Shown piece by piece: positions 47,001-58,616 of a stretch of DNA of 64,000 bases (the first letter of the stretch is position 1; every line of letters begins with the position of its first letter). This DNA comes from Corbicula japonica (Eukaryota; Mollusca; Bivalvia; Venerida; Cyrenidae): positions 7,316,001 through 7,380,000 of the forward strand of contig JAZAYU010000013.1 of assembly GCA_038501625.1 (NCBI GenBank), read 5' to 3'. Made by a program: the position numbers and the translations under genes. The notes below the pieces were generated by a model. That model saw only the letters and a list, made by a program, of their open reading frames with translations. It was not told the origin of the DNA and did not search any database.

Positions 47001-49740
47001 AAAATTTCAAAGTCCGAAAACGTTATACAGACGTATTTGGTGCTCGTACTTCGAACCCAGATGGTAGCGCCATTTAAATGCAGCAACCCGAAAAAACGAT
47101 TGGGTCGTGTGGCACTGATGATGAACGACCGGAAACCGCTTTTGGTTCGAGTTGCTGCAATTAAATGGAGCTTGTGTGCGTCGGTTTTCAATGCGCGTTT
47201 TTGAGGGCAAAAGCATTTGAAAAAATGGCTGTTTTTTCGGCAGTTTTCCCTATATAAAGTACAGTTGGAATAATCCAATCTCTTTGAAATTTGCACGGTG
47301 TTTAGAGGTCTCTGAGGTGAGCTTATGGCCGGAATTTCAGAGCTCTAGACCGTCGGCGAGCGCTAGGGCGGGTGTAAAACCACTAAAAAAATCACAGCGT
47401 AAAATTTCAAAGTCCGAAAACGTTATACAGACGTATTTGGTGCTCGTACTTCGAACCCAGATGGTAGCGCCATTTAAATGCAGCAACCCGAAAAAACGAT
47501 TGGGTCGTGTGGCACTGATGATGAACGACCGGAAACCGCTTTTGGTTCGAGTTGCTGCAATTAAATGGAGCTTGTGTGCGTCGGTTTTCAATGCGCGTTT
47601 TTGAGGGCAAAAGCATTTGAAAAAATGGCTGTTTTTTCGGCAGTTTTCCCTATATAAAGTACAGTTGGAATAATCCAATCTCTTTGAAATTTGCACGGTG
47701 TTTAGAGGTCTCTGAGGTGAGCTTATGGCCGGAATTTCAGAGCTCTAGACCGTCGGCGAGCGCTAGGGCGGGTGTAAAACCACTAAAAAAAACACAGCGT
47801 AAAATTTCAAAGTCCGAAAACGTTATACAGACGTATTTGGTGCTCGTACTTCGAACCCAGATGGTAGCGCCATTTAAATGCAGCAACCCGAAAAAACGAT
47901 TGGGTCGTGTGGCACTGATGATGAACGACCGGAAACCGCTTTTGGTTCGAGTTGCTGCAATTAAATGGAGCTTGTGTGCGTCGGTTTTCAATGCGCGTTT
48001 TTGAGGGCAAAAGCATTTGAAAAAATGGCTGTTTTTTCGGCAGTTTTCCCTATATAAAGTACAGTTGGAATAATCCAATCTCTTTGAAATTTGCACGGTG
48101 TTTAGAGGTCTCTGAGGTGAGCTTATGGCCGGAATTTCAGAGCTCTAGACCGTCGGCGAGCGCTAGGGCGGGTGTAAAACCACTAAAAAAAACACAGCGT
48201 AAAATTTCAAAGTCCGAAAACGTTATACAGACGTATTTGGTGCTCGTACTTCGAACCCAGATGGTAGCGCCATTTAAATGCAGCAACCCGAAAAAACGAT
48301 TGGGTCGTGTGGCACTGATGATGAACGACCGGAAACCGCTTTTGGTTCGAGTTGCTGCAATTAAATGGAGCTTGTGTGCGTCGGTTTTCAATGCGCGTTT
48401 TTGAGGGCAAAAGCATTTGAAAAAATGGCTGTTTTTTCGGCAGTTTTCCCTATATAAAGTACAGTTGGAATAATCCAATCTCTTTGAAATTTGCACGGTG
48501 TTTAGAGGTCTCTGAGGTGAGCTTATGGCCGGAATTTCAGAGCTCTAGACCGTCGGCGAGCGCTAGGGCGGGTGTAAAACCACTAAAAAAAAACACAGCG
48601 TAAAATTTCAAAGTCCGAAAAAGTTATACAGACGTATTTGGTGCTCGTACTTCGAACCCAGATGGTAGCGCCATTTAAATGCAGCAACCCGAAAAAACGA
48701 TTGGGTCGTGTGGCACTGATGATGAACGACCGGAAACCGCTTTTGGTTCGAGTTGCTGCAATTAAATGGAGCTTGTGTGCGTCGGTTTTCAATGCGCGTT
48801 TTTGAGGGCAAAAGCATTTGAAAAATGGCTTTTTTTTCGGCAGTTTTCCCTATATAAAGTACAGTTGGAATAATCCAATCTCTTTGAAATTTGCACGGTG
48901 TTTAGAGGTCTCTGAGGTGAGCTTATGGCCGGAATTTCAGAGCTCTAGACCGTCGGCGAGCGCTAGGGCGGGTGTAAAACCACTAAAAAAACACAGCGTA
49001 AAATTTCAAAGTCCGAAAACGTTATACAGACGTATTTGGTGCTCGTACTTCGAACCCAGATGGTAGCGCCATTTAAATGCAGCAACCCAAAAAACGATTG
49101 GGTCGTGTGGCACTGATGATGAACGACCGGAAACCGCTTTTGGTTCGAGTTGCTGCAATTAAATGGAGCTTGTGTGCGTCGGTTTTCAATGCGCGTTTTT
49201 GAGGGCAAAAGCATTTGAAAAAATGGCTGTTTTTTCGGCAGTTTTCCTTATATAAAGTACAGTTGGAATAATCCAATCTCTTTGAAATTTGCACGGTGTT
49301 TAGAGGTCTCTGAGGTGAGCTTATGGCCGGAATTTCAGAGCTCTAGACCGTCGGCGAGCGCTAGGGCGGGTGTAAAACCACTAAAAAAAACACAGCGTAA
49401 AATTTCAAAGTCCGAAAACGTTATACAGACGTATTTGGTGCTCGTACTTCGAACCCAGATGGTAGCGCCATTTAAATGCAGCAACCCGAAAAAACGATTG
49501 GGTCGTGTGGCACTGATGATGAACGACCGGAAACCGCTTTTGGTTCGAGTTGCTGCAATTAAATGGGGCTTGTGTGCGTCGGTTTTCAATGCGCGTTTTT
49601 GAGGGCAAAAGCATTTGAAAAAATGGCTGTTTTTTCGGCAGTTTTCCCTATATAAAGTACAGTTGGAATAATCCAATCTCTTTGAAATTTGCACGGTGTT
49701 TAGAGGTCTCTTAGGTGAGCTTATGGCCGGAATTTCAGAG
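38058..49740 (+). repeat. 400-bp tandem satellite, about 29 copies, highly homogeneous
   Basis: Consecutive monomers start (at GAAATTTGCACGG) near 38390, 38790, 39189, 39587 and then every 400 bp to 45987, 46388, 46884 and on to 49682, where a gap begins. Length differences of 1-2 bp come from an A run (CCACTAAAAAAAACACAG). Most copies are identical over long stretches. Each monomer has an imperfect hairpin (for example 40173-40211 with 40228-40271) and a TATATAAAG box (40354-40362). Open frames of 106 (plus) and 119 codons (minus) recur in nearly every copy because the copies are identical; they have no protein-like features and overlap each other. One copy is interrupted at 46788. Confidence 0.97.
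46788..46884 (+). mobile_element. 97-bp LINE 3' tail inserted in the satellite
   Basis: Identical by eye over 97 bases to 13190-13286, the 3' end of the second LINE family, including the terminal CACC plus seven T. The surrounding monomer reads ATCTCTT before and TGAAATTT after, exactly as uninterrupted, so no target duplication is visible. A very short 5'-truncated retrotransposition product is the simplest reading. Confidence 0.88.
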
Positions 49741-50240
49741 NNNNNNNNNNNNNNNNNNNNNNNNNNNNNNNNNNNNNNNNNNNNNNNNNNNNNNNNNNNN
49801 NNNNNNNNNNNNNNNNNNNNNNNNNNNNNNNNNNNNNNNNNNNNNNNNNNNNNNNNNNNNNNNNNNNNNNNNNNNNNNNNNNNNNNNNNNNNNNNNNNNN
49901 NNNNNNNNNNNNNNNNNNNNNNNNNNNNNNNNNNNNNNNNNNNNNNNNNNNNNNNNNNNNNNNNNNNNNNNNNNNNNNNNNNNNNNNNNNNNNNNNNNNN
50001 NNNNNNNNNNNNNNNNNNNNNNNNNNNNNNNNNNNNNNNNNNNNNNNNNNNNNNNNNNNNNNNNNNNNNNNNNNNNNNNNNNNNNNNNNNNNNNNNNNNN
50101 NNNNNNNNNNNNNNNNNNNNNNNNNNNNNNNNNNNNNNNNNNNNNNNNNNNNNNNNNNNNNNNNNNNNNNNNNNNNNNNNNNNNNNNNNNNNNNNNNNNN
50201 NNNNNNNNNNNNNNNNNNNNNNNNNNNNNNNNNNNNNNNN
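49741..50240. other. Assembly gap, exactly 500 N
   Basis: The round number indicates a placeholder of unknown true length. The satellite enters from the left and a different repeat family leaves on the right, so the array length and the 5' end of the next element are unknown. Confidence 0.99.
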
Positions 50241-51973
50241 AACAGTCTGACTGGAACAAAACGACAATATGCGCATCTCCTCTTGGTATTAATGGTTCTC
50301 AGAAAGATTCATTGAAACCCATCCGCTAGTTACAGAGAAATAGCGCGGAAACGAATACTGCTATATATGCATAATGCATAAGTTATCAAAGGGCAATAAC
50401 TCTGTGTTAAACAGTCTGACTGGAACAAGACCATGACATGCGCATCTCTTCTTGGTATTGATGTTTTCCAGAAAGTTTCATTGAAATCCATTCAGTAGTT
50501 GCAGAGCAATAGCATGGAAATGAATACTTCTATATATGCATAATGCATAAGTTATCAAAGGGCCATAACTCTGTGTTCAACAGTCTGACTGGAACAAAAC
50601 GACAATATGCGCATCTCCTCTTGGTATTAATGGTTCTCAGAAAGATTCATTGAAACCCATCCGCTAGTTACAGAGAAATAGCGCGGAAACGAATACTGCT
50701 CTATATGCATAATGCATAAGTAATCAAAGGGCAATAACGCTGTGTTAAATGATCTGACCGAAACAAGACAATGATATGCGCATCTCCTCTTGGTATAGAT
50801 GGTTTTCAGCAAGATTCATTGAAACCCATCCGCTAGTTACAGAGAAATAGCGCGGAACAAATACTGCTCTATATGCATAATGCATAAGTTAATGAAGGGC
50901 AATAACTCTGTGTTAAATGGTCTGACTGAAACAAGACAAAGATATGCGCAACTCCTCTTTGTATAGATGGTTTTCAGCAAGTTTCATTGAAATCCATTCA
51001 GTAGTTGCAGAGAAATAGCTCGGAAACGAACACTGCTCTATATGCATAATGCATAAGTTATCAAACGGCAATAACTCTGTGTTAAATGGTCTGATTGGAA
51101 CAAGACAACGATATGTGCATCTCCTCTTGGTATTGATGGTTCTCAGAAAGATTCGTTGAAATCCATCCAGTGGTTGCAGAGAAATAGCTCGGAAACGAAT
51201 ACTGCCCTATATACATAATGCATAAGTTATCAAAGGGCCATAACTCTGTGTTAAATGGTCTGACCGAAACAAGACAACGATATGCGCATCTCCTCTTGGT
51301 ATAGATAGTTTGCAGCAAGTTTCATTGAAATCCACTCAGTAGTTGCAGAGAAATAACGTGGAAACGAATACTGCCCTATATACATAATGCATAGGTTATC
51401 AAAGGGCCATAACTCTGTGTTAAATGGTCTGACCGGAACAAGACGACGATATGCGCATCTCCTCTTGGTACTGATACTTCCTACAGAGTTTCGTTGAAAT
51501 CCATTCAGTAGTTGCAGAGAAATAGCGCAGAAACGAATACTGCCCTATATACATAATGCATAAGTTATCAAAGGGCCATAACTCTTTGTTAAATGGTCTG
51601 ACCAGAACAAGACGATGATATGCGCATCTCCTCTCAGTACTGATACTTCCCACAGAGTTTCGTTGAAATCCATCTAGTGGTTGCAGAGAAATAGCCTGGA
51701 ACGAATACTGCCCTATATACATAATGCATAAGTTATCAAAGGGCCATAACTCTGTGTTAAATCGTCTGACCGGAACAAGACGACGATATGCACATCTCCT
51801 CTTGGTACTGATACTTCCCACAGAGTTTCGTTGAAATCCATCCAGTGGTTGCAGAGAAATAGCCCGGAAACGAAATTCGGACAGACATAGTGACACTGTG
51901 ACGACGTGACACCGTGACGGACGGACAATGCCAAAACAATATCGCCCTCCCAATTTCATCGGCGGGGGATAAA
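50241..51973. mobile_element. Element A: tandem-core HINE/pearl-like element, 5' end in the gap
   Basis: About ten units of roughly 169 bp share CATAATGCATAAGTTATCAA, GGGC(A/C)ATAACTCTGTGTTAA, TCTGAC(T/C)GGAACAAGAC and TTGCAGAGAAATAGC. They start near 50241, 50409, 50579, 50745, 50916, 51085, 51252, 51421, 51591 and 51760. The array is followed by GTGACGGACGGAC and a short 3' end with CCCTCCC...GGGGGATAAAA. Core array, ACGG microsatellite and hairpin end are the layout of bivalve pearl-type elements, now viewed as Helentron derivatives (family knowledge; assignment is inference). Confidence 0.75.
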
Positions 51974-52174
51974 AACTCACATATTTTGATAATTTCTGTT
52001 TAAAACAAGAAGCTGTGTTCGGAAAACACATATGCCCCCGGTAGCGAAGTTTGTAACGATACAAATTTTAAATGATAGCACAGTGTTAAAACTGCAACTA
52101 AAATCACAAGTTAGTTCTAAATAATGAAAATAACCGTCTGGTGCCAGAACCTGTACATGAAAAGAATTTATCAT

Positions 52175-52200
52175 AACAAGAGCCAGTCGGAAATGACTGC
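52175..52200. other. Second HINE-like 5' terminus nested in element B
   Basis: AACAAGAGCCAGTCGG followed by AAATGACTGC repeats the AACAAGAG-plus-hairpin start (GCCAGTC/GACTGC) seen at 52004, 55731 and 61057. Its 3' end was not identified. Confidence 0.45.
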
Positions 52201-52429
52201 ATGCTCGACTATTCGAAGTCAGACATATTTAAGCACATTTAAAACTGGGCTTCATTTAAACTGGGGAGTGATTCAGGAGTTCATGACACCCAACACACAC
52301 ACATGAACAAAAGTTTCTTAATCCAAGTTAGGAAATCAATAAATTACAGTTACTTTATTATTGTAGTTTTTCTTAGAGGGTTTACACAACCCAGTCCATA
52401 CACCCCTGATCCCACACCCATCAACCCAC

Positions 52430-53078
52430 TATTCCTGCCCACCTATAGTGATGTGGTGGGGTGTGGTGTAGTATAGTAAGGTATGGTATGCTGGTTGCTG
52501 TTGTTGGTGGTGTGGGTGTTGTTGGTATTGTTGTTGGTGTTGGTAATGTTGGTGCTGTTGGTGGTGTTGGTGTTGTTGTTGGTGAAGTTGTCAGTGTTGT
52601 TGTTGGTGTTGTCAGTTGTTGGTGTTGTTGATGCTTTTGTTGTTGGTTGTTAGTGTTGTTGATGCTATTGTTGTTGGTGGTGGTGTTGTTGTTGGTGGTG
52701 TTGTTGACGGTGTTGTTGGTGGTGTTGTCACGGAGTTGTTGGTGGTGTTGTTGACGGTGTTGTTGGTGGTGCCTTTGACGGTATTATTGTTGGTGGTGTG
52801 GTGGGGTGGTGGTGGTGTGGTGTAAGATGGGGTGGTGTGGTGGGGGTGGTGGGGGGTGGTGGTGGTGTGGTGGTGGTGGGGGTGGTGGTGTGTGGTGTGT
52901 GGTGTGGTGTGGTGTGGTGTGGTGTGGTGTGGTATGGTATGGTATGGTATGGTATGGTATGGTATGGTATGGTATGGTATGGTATGGTATGGCATGGCAT
53001 GGCATGGTATGGTATAGTATAGTATAGTATAGTATAGTATAGTATAGTATAGTATAGTATAGTATAGTATAGTATAGT
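52430..53078. repeat. Microsatellite zone: GTT/GGT, then GGTGT, GGTAT, GGCAT and AGTAT pentamers
   Basis: GTTGTTGGTGGTGTTG-type sequence runs to about 52800, then G-rich GGTGGTGGTGTGG. Pure GGTGT units (about 52890-52930) give way to GGTAT (to about 52990), three GGCAT, then AGTAT to 53078. All long open frames here are repeat artefacts. Confidence 0.95.
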
Positions 53079-53219
53079 AACCACTCAACACTTTCACCAA
53101 AGTATGTTAAGTACATCTGTTTTAAACCTTTTCTATAGCATTACCTTAGAAAAACACTAACATTGAAACTTTAACCATAATTTCTAAGTCTTAATTCTAA
53201 TTTCTAAGCGAAAAAGGGC

Positions 53220-54905
53220 AAAAATCAAATAAAACAAGTTAACCATTTATATCCAAGTATAAAATGGGGAGATAATCCCAGAAGAAAGGTAGCCAGACTT
53301 ACGTAACTTGTAAGGGTCATCATCTGTGCACTGTTAAGTATGTGTGTAAACTTTAATGCCAGATCTCTTTGTGGATATTGTGAAATATCCAACATGCCGA
53401 AATAAGTTAACCATTTTCTAAGTACAAAAAGGGAAGATAACACCAGAAATAAGGTACCCAGAGTTATGTAACTTGTCAGTGTCATGACCTGTGAACTGTT
53501 TAGTAAGTGTGTAAACTTTCATGCCAATGCTCTTTGTAGAAATTGAGAAATATCGAACTTGCCAAAAAATGTTAACCATTTATCTCTAAGTACAAATTGG
53601 GGAGAAAACCCCGAATTAAGATAGCCAGAGTTATGTAACTTGTTAAGAGTCATACCCTGTGCACTGTATATTAAGTTTGTAAACTTTCATGCTAATGATC
53701 TTCGTAGAAATGGAAAAATATCCAACTTGCCGAAACAGGTTAACCATTTTTCTAAGTACAAAAAGGGGAGATAACACCAGAAATAAGGTACCCAGAGTTA
53801 TGTAACTTGTCAGGGTCATGACCTGTGAACTGTTTAGTAAGTGTGTAAACTTTCATGCCAATGCTCTTTGTAGAAATTGAGAAATATCGAACTTGCCAAA
53901 AAATGTTAACCATTTATCTCTAAGTACAAATTGGGGAGAAAACCCCGAATTAAGATAGCCAGAGTTATGTAACTTGTTAAGAGTCATACCCTGTGCACTG
54001 TATAGTAAATTTGTAAACTTTCATGCTAATGATCTTTGTAGAAATGGAAAAATATCCAACTTGCCAAAACAGGTTAACCATTTTTTTAAGTACAAAAAGG
54101 GGAGATAACACCAGAAATAAGGTACCCAGAGTTATGTAACTTGTCAGGGTCATGACCTGTGAACTGTTAAGTAAGTGTGTAAACTTTCATGCCAATGCTC
54201 TTTGTAGAAATTGAGAAATATCCAACTTGCCGAAAAATGTTAACCATTTATCTCTAAGTACAAATTGGGGAGAAAACCCCGAATTAAGATTTATGTAACT
54301 TGTTAAGAGTCATACCCTGTGCACTGTATATTAAGTTTGTAAACTTTCATGCTAATGATCTTCGTAGAAATGGAAAAACATCCAACTTGCCGAAACAGGT
54401 TAACGATTTTTCTAAGTACAAAAAGGGGAGATAACACCAGAAATAAGGTACCCAGAGTTATGTAACTTGTCAGGGTCATGACCTGTGAACTGTTAAGTAA
54501 GAGTGTAAACTTTCATGCCAATGCTCTTTGTAGAAATTCAGAAATATCCAACTTGCCGAAAAATGTTAACCATTTATCTCTAAGTACAAATTGGGGAGAA
54601 AACCCCGAATTAAGATAGCCAGAGTTATGTAACTTGTTAAGAGTCATACCCTGTGCACTGTATAGTAAGTTTGTAAACTTTCATGCTAATGATCTTTGTA
54701 GAAATGGAAAAATATCCAACTTGCCAAAACAGGTTAACCATTTTTTTAAGTACAAAAAGGGGAGATAACACCAGAAATAAGGTACCCAGAGTTATGTTAC
54801 TTGTCAGGGTCATGACCTGTGAACTGTTAAGTAAGTGTGTAAACTTTCATGCCAATGCTCTTTGTAGAAATTGAGAAATATCCAACTTGCCGAAAAATGT
54901 TAACC
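53220..54905. repeat. Two-type tandem array, dimer of about 330-340 bp
   Basis: Type 1 has CTAAGTACAAATTGGGGAGA and TTGTTAAGAGTCATACCCTG; type 2 has TCTAAGTACAAAAAGGGGAG and TTGTCAGGGTCATGACCTG. They alternate; type-1 starts lie near 53582, 53923, 54252 and 54578. Both types end AA(A/C)TTGCC(G/A)AAA. This is the core array of element B. Confidence 0.88.
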
Positions 54906-54968
54906 GGACGGACGGACGTACGTACGGACGGACAGACGGTTCAATCACTAGATGCCGGGGGCATAAAA

Positions 54969-55730
54969 ATTGTCATCTGCAGGGCAATTTTCAATGTCTC
55001 CAATAAGTCCGAGGATCGCCAAATTCAAAATGAAAGCGCTTGATTGACAGTGATTATTGGAAATTATGACATTTTGATTATTTCATCTGCTTCAATTACC
55101 CTGGGGCAATGGATTAACATCCCATATTAGATAACGTGTTATTCAATTATCTTTTCTTATTAATTGATATGTTTACTCAAACATCTTTATGTCTCAGTTG
55201 GGGTACAATTTCAATGCAAGTGTTACAGTTTTCAGCTATGGATGGATAAAGGTCTAATGGCATTACTTTGAAGGTGTTAATTATCAAGAGGGTTGGTTTT
55301 AATTGGCATGCTGAAGCATTAAAAATCAAAGATGAATAAAACAAGATTTGTCAAACTTTTGGGCCCTTCTCTCTCTTTTCTGTAAAGCTACAAGAATAAT
55401 TTTTATGCAAATGCAACACTGGACTTTCTTCATAAATGCCAAGTCAGTAATTGCACCTAGTGGATAACTAATGGCTTGAATAGTATGAATTTTCAGTGGA
55501 CATTTTTAGAATAAATGTGGCATAAAGATTTTAGTCACAAATATTTTACATGTATTTGATTTTGAAAAATGTGTTTAATTGTCTTGTTACTTCATTTAAG
55601 TAATATAACTGACTGTAGTTACTTTTTATAAAAAACAGTAAAGGTATATAAGAACATTTAAAATATACCAATAATACCATATTTCGACACGCTTTAGAAA
55701 ATCTCACTTATTTTTGCTCAAATCTCATTT
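54969..55730. other. No gene seen
   Basis: AT-rich spacer between elements B and C. Confidence 0.6.
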
Positions 55731-58045
55731 AACAAGAGGGCCATGATGGCCCTATATCGCTCACCTGAGTACAAAAGTACTCTCAGCTTCCGGTTTCAGA
55801 CAAGACGATTTTTAAAGTTTTGCCTATACAAGTCTATGTAAAATTAAGTGACCCCTGGGGCGGGGCCAATTTTGACCCCAGGAAAATAATATGAACAATC
55901 TTTGTAGAGTTCCAATAGAGGATGCTAAATGCCAAACTTCTCAGCTCTAGGCCTTGTGGTTTCAGACAAGAAGATTTTTAAAGTTTTTCATATATAAATC
56001 TATATAAAATGAAGTGACCCCTGCGGCAGGGCCAATTTTGACCCCAGGGAAATCATTTGAACAATCTTTGTATAGTTCCACTAGAGAGTGCTAAATGCCA
56101 AATATCTAAACTCTAGGCCTTGTGGTTTCAGACAAGAAGATTTTTAAAGTTTTTCCTATATAAGTCTATGCAAAATAAAGTGACCCCTGGGGTGGGGCCA
56201 ATTTTGACCCGAGGGAAATCATTTGAACAAACTTTGTAGAGTTCCACTAGAGGGTGCTAAATGCCAAATATCTAAGCTCTAGGCCTTGTGGTTTCAGACA
56301 AGAAGATTTTTAAAGTTTTTCCTAAATAAGTCTATGTAAAATGAAGTGACCCCTGGGGCGGGGCCAATTAGGACCCCAGGGAAATAATTTGAACAATCCT
56401 TGTCGAGTTCCACTAGAGGGTGCTAAATGCCAAATATCTAAGCTCTAGGCCTTGTGGTTTCAGACAAGAAGATTTTTTTAAGTTTTTCCTATATAAGTCT
56501 ATACAAAATGAAGTGACCCCTGGGGCGGGGCCAATTTTGACCCCAGGGGAATAATTTGAACAATCTTTGTAGAGTTCCACTAGAGGATGCTAAATGCCAA
56601 ATATCTCAGCTCTAGGCCTTGTGGTTTCAGACAAGAAGATTTTTAAAGTTTTTCCTATATAAGTCTATGTAAAATGAAGTGACCCCTGGGGCGGGGCCAA
56701 TTTTGACCCCAGGGAAATCATTTGAACAAACTTTGTAGAGTTCCACTAGAGGGTGCTAAATGCCAAATATCTAAGCTCTAGGCCTTGTGGTTTCAGACAA
56801 GAAGATTTTTAAAGTTTTTCCTATACAAGTCTTTATAAAATGAAGTGACCCCTGGGGCGGGGCCAATTTAGACCCCTGGGAAATAATTTGAACAATCTTT
56901 GTAGAGTTCCACTAGAGGATGCTAAATGCCAAATATCTAAGCTCTAGGCCTTGTGGTTTCAGACAAGAAGATTTTTAAAGTTTTTCCTATATAAGTCTAT
57001 GTAAAATGAAGTGACCCCTGGGGCGGGGCCAATTTTGACCCCAGGGAAATCATTTGAACAATCTTTGTAGAGTTCCACTAGAGGGTGCTAAATGCCAAAT
57101 ATCTAAGCTCTAGGCCTTGTGGTTTCAGACAAGAAGATTTTTAAAGTTTTTCCTATATAAGTCTATACAAAATGAAGTGACCCCTGGGGCGGGGCCAATT
57201 TTGACCCTAGGGACATAATTTGAACAATCTTTGTAGAGTTTCACTAGAGGATGCTAAATGCCAAATATCTAAGCTCTAGGCCTTGTGGTTTCAGACAAGA
57301 AGATTTTTAAAGTTTTTCCTATATAAGTCTATATAAAATGAAGTGACCCCTGGGGCGGGGCCAATTTTGACCCCAGGGAAATAATATGAACAATCTTTGT
57401 AGAGTTCCACTAGAGGGTGCTAAATGCCAAATATCTAAGCTCTATGCCTTGTGGTTTCAGACAAGAAGATTTTTAAAGTTTTTCCTATATAAGTCTATGT
57501 AAAATGAAGTGACCCCCGGGGCGGGGCCAATTTTGACCCCAGGGAAATAATTTGAACAATCTTTGTAGAGTTCCACTAGAGGATGCTAAATTCCAAATAT
57601 CTAAGCTCTAGGCCTTGTGGTTTCAGAAAAGAAGATTTTTAAAGTTTTTCCTATATAAGTCTATTTAAAATGAAGTTACCCCTGGGGCGGGGCCAATTTT
57701 GACCCCAGGGAAAATAATTTGAACAATCTTTGTAGAGCTCCACTAGAGGATGCTAAATGCCAAATATCTAAGCTCTAGGCCTTGTGGTTTCAGACAAGAA
57801 GATTTTTAAAGTTTTTCCTTTCGGTTGCCATGGCAACCAGAGTTCTGCATGGAATTGATTTCTTTGAACAACTTTGGAAGAGCTTCATGCAAGGAACATC
57901 CGTGGCAAGTTTCATCAAAATTGGCCAAGCCGTTTCAGAGAAGAAGTCGATTGAAGCAATTGTTGACGACGGACGACGCACGACGGACGACGGACATCAG
58001 GCGGTCACAAAAGCTCACCCTGTCACTTTGTGACAGGTGAGCTAA
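55731..58045 (+). mobile_element. Element C: Helentron/HINE-like element, 2.3 kb, with 3' hairpin and CTAA end
   Basis: It starts AACAAGAGGGCCATGATGGC with a terminal hairpin (GGGCCATGATGGCCC). The core holds about twelve units of roughly 167 bp (GCTCTAGGCCTTGTGGTTTC, GACAAGAAGATTTTTAAAG, GTGACCCCTGGGGCGGGGCC, AGAGTTCCACTAGAGG). A unique tail follows with a GGTTGCCATGGCAACC palindrome, a GACGGACGACG microsatellite and a final hairpin (AGCTCACC...TGTCAC TTT GTGACAGGTGAGCT) running into CTAA. Hairpin plus CTRR at the 3' end is the Helitron-superfamily signature (family knowledge). No Rep/helicase: non-autonomous. Confidence 0.78.
57823..57838. promoter_or_regulatory. Perfect X-box-like palindrome in element C
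   Basis: GGTTGCCATGGCAACC is a perfect palindrome matching the consensus bound by RFX transcription factors (GTTRCC-n-RGYAAC). Its role here is unproven. Confidence 0.6.
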
Positions 58046-58084
58046 AAATGTCACCAGTCTCACTTAATTATTTTTCGATACCTG

Positions 58085-58235
58085 GCATGTATGTATGGAT
58101 TTTTGATTCATTAGGTTATCTTTGACCAAGAAGCAAACAATGCAGATCCTGATTAGATGGCATAAATTTGCTGGCTGATTTGGATCTACACTGGTCACAC
58201 ATGCTGTAAAATGCATATACAAGGAGTAGAGGTTT
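58085..58235. repeat. Decayed TTAA palindromic MITE
   Basis: Contains AGCAAACAATGCAGATCCTG, GATGGCATAAATTTGCTGGC and GATCTACACTGGTCACACATG, as in the intact copies. Only about 150 bp remain. Confidence 0.55.
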
Positions 58236-58323
58236 AAACAGAAAAAATCTTACAGAAATGATTTGGATTGATAATCATTGAAACCAATTTCAAAACCAAT
58301 TGTTTAAATAGTGCTAAAAATTT

Positions 58324-58448
58324 TTACTTTTTGAGAAAGCTGAGATTGGAGACATCTTCGCGCACATCTTCTGCTATAGCGTCCTGCCCGAACTGGGACA
58401 ATGTTCCTCTCACATTCAGCTCTAATTGCTCCATCTCACAGAAAATCT
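58324..58448 (-). CDS. Host gene exon, downstream of the exon at 62492-62709
   Basis: On the minus strand an acceptor (TTTTTTACTGCAG) is followed by AGATTTTCTGTGAG and an open frame IFCEMEQLELNVRGTLSQFG, then DAIAEDVREDVSNLSFLKK. GC content is clearly above the surroundings. The exon supplies two bases to complete a codon, matching the phase-1 donor of the exon at 62492-62709, so the two join in frame. It ends either at TAA 58324-58326 or at a donor inside it (AAAAA|GTAAAA). No polyadenylation signal is close by, so the second option is open. Product unrecognised; acidic and helical in character. Confidence 0.6.
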
Positions 58449-58616
58449 CTGCAGTAAAAAATTTAACAGTAAATTGTACACTGGTACTTGTTCTCTTCCA
58501 CATAAACTGAATAATCATTAAATGTAAAACAGAAGACAACACAAATATACAATTTATATCGAGTATCTGAAATTTCATTGCTTATCTGCTTTACAAAGAC
58601 AACTACCTTGCTTTAA

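Larger units (their letters stand above)
52004..54968. mobile_element. Element B: HINE/pearl-like element, 2.97 kb
   Basis: It opens AACAAGAAGCTGTGTTCGG with a small hairpin (GTGTT/AACAC) and ATGCCCCCGG, and closes CCGGGGGCATAAAA (54955-54968), so the subterminal parts are inverted. It contains a GGT/GTT microsatellite zone, a two-type tandem array and an ACGG microsatellite (54905-54940) before the 3' end. No coding capacity. A second 5'-end-like sequence at 52175 suggests a nested element. Confidence 0.72.

Noticed and set aside
38390..49602. Repeated 106-codon plus-strand and 119-codon minus-strand open frames as a gene family
   Set aside because: They are the same open windows of one homogeneous 400-bp satellite unit, overlapping each other on both strands, with no domain or start context. 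The A-run length changes break them in several copies.
38058..49740. CRISPR-like array
   Set aside because: The repeat is continuous with no unique spacers and lies in an intron-bearing eukaryotic genome.
49335..50329. Open frames of up to 313 codons
   Set aside because: They run through the N gap; most residues are undefined.
52612..53116. Long open frames in four to six phases in the GT-rich zone
   Set aside because: Pure microsatellite translation (poly Val/Gly/Trp or Thr/His/Pro).
57782..58033. 83-codon open frame in the tail of element C
   Set aside because: It covers the core-repeat end, the X-box palindrome and the GACGGACG microsatellite; non-coding element tail.
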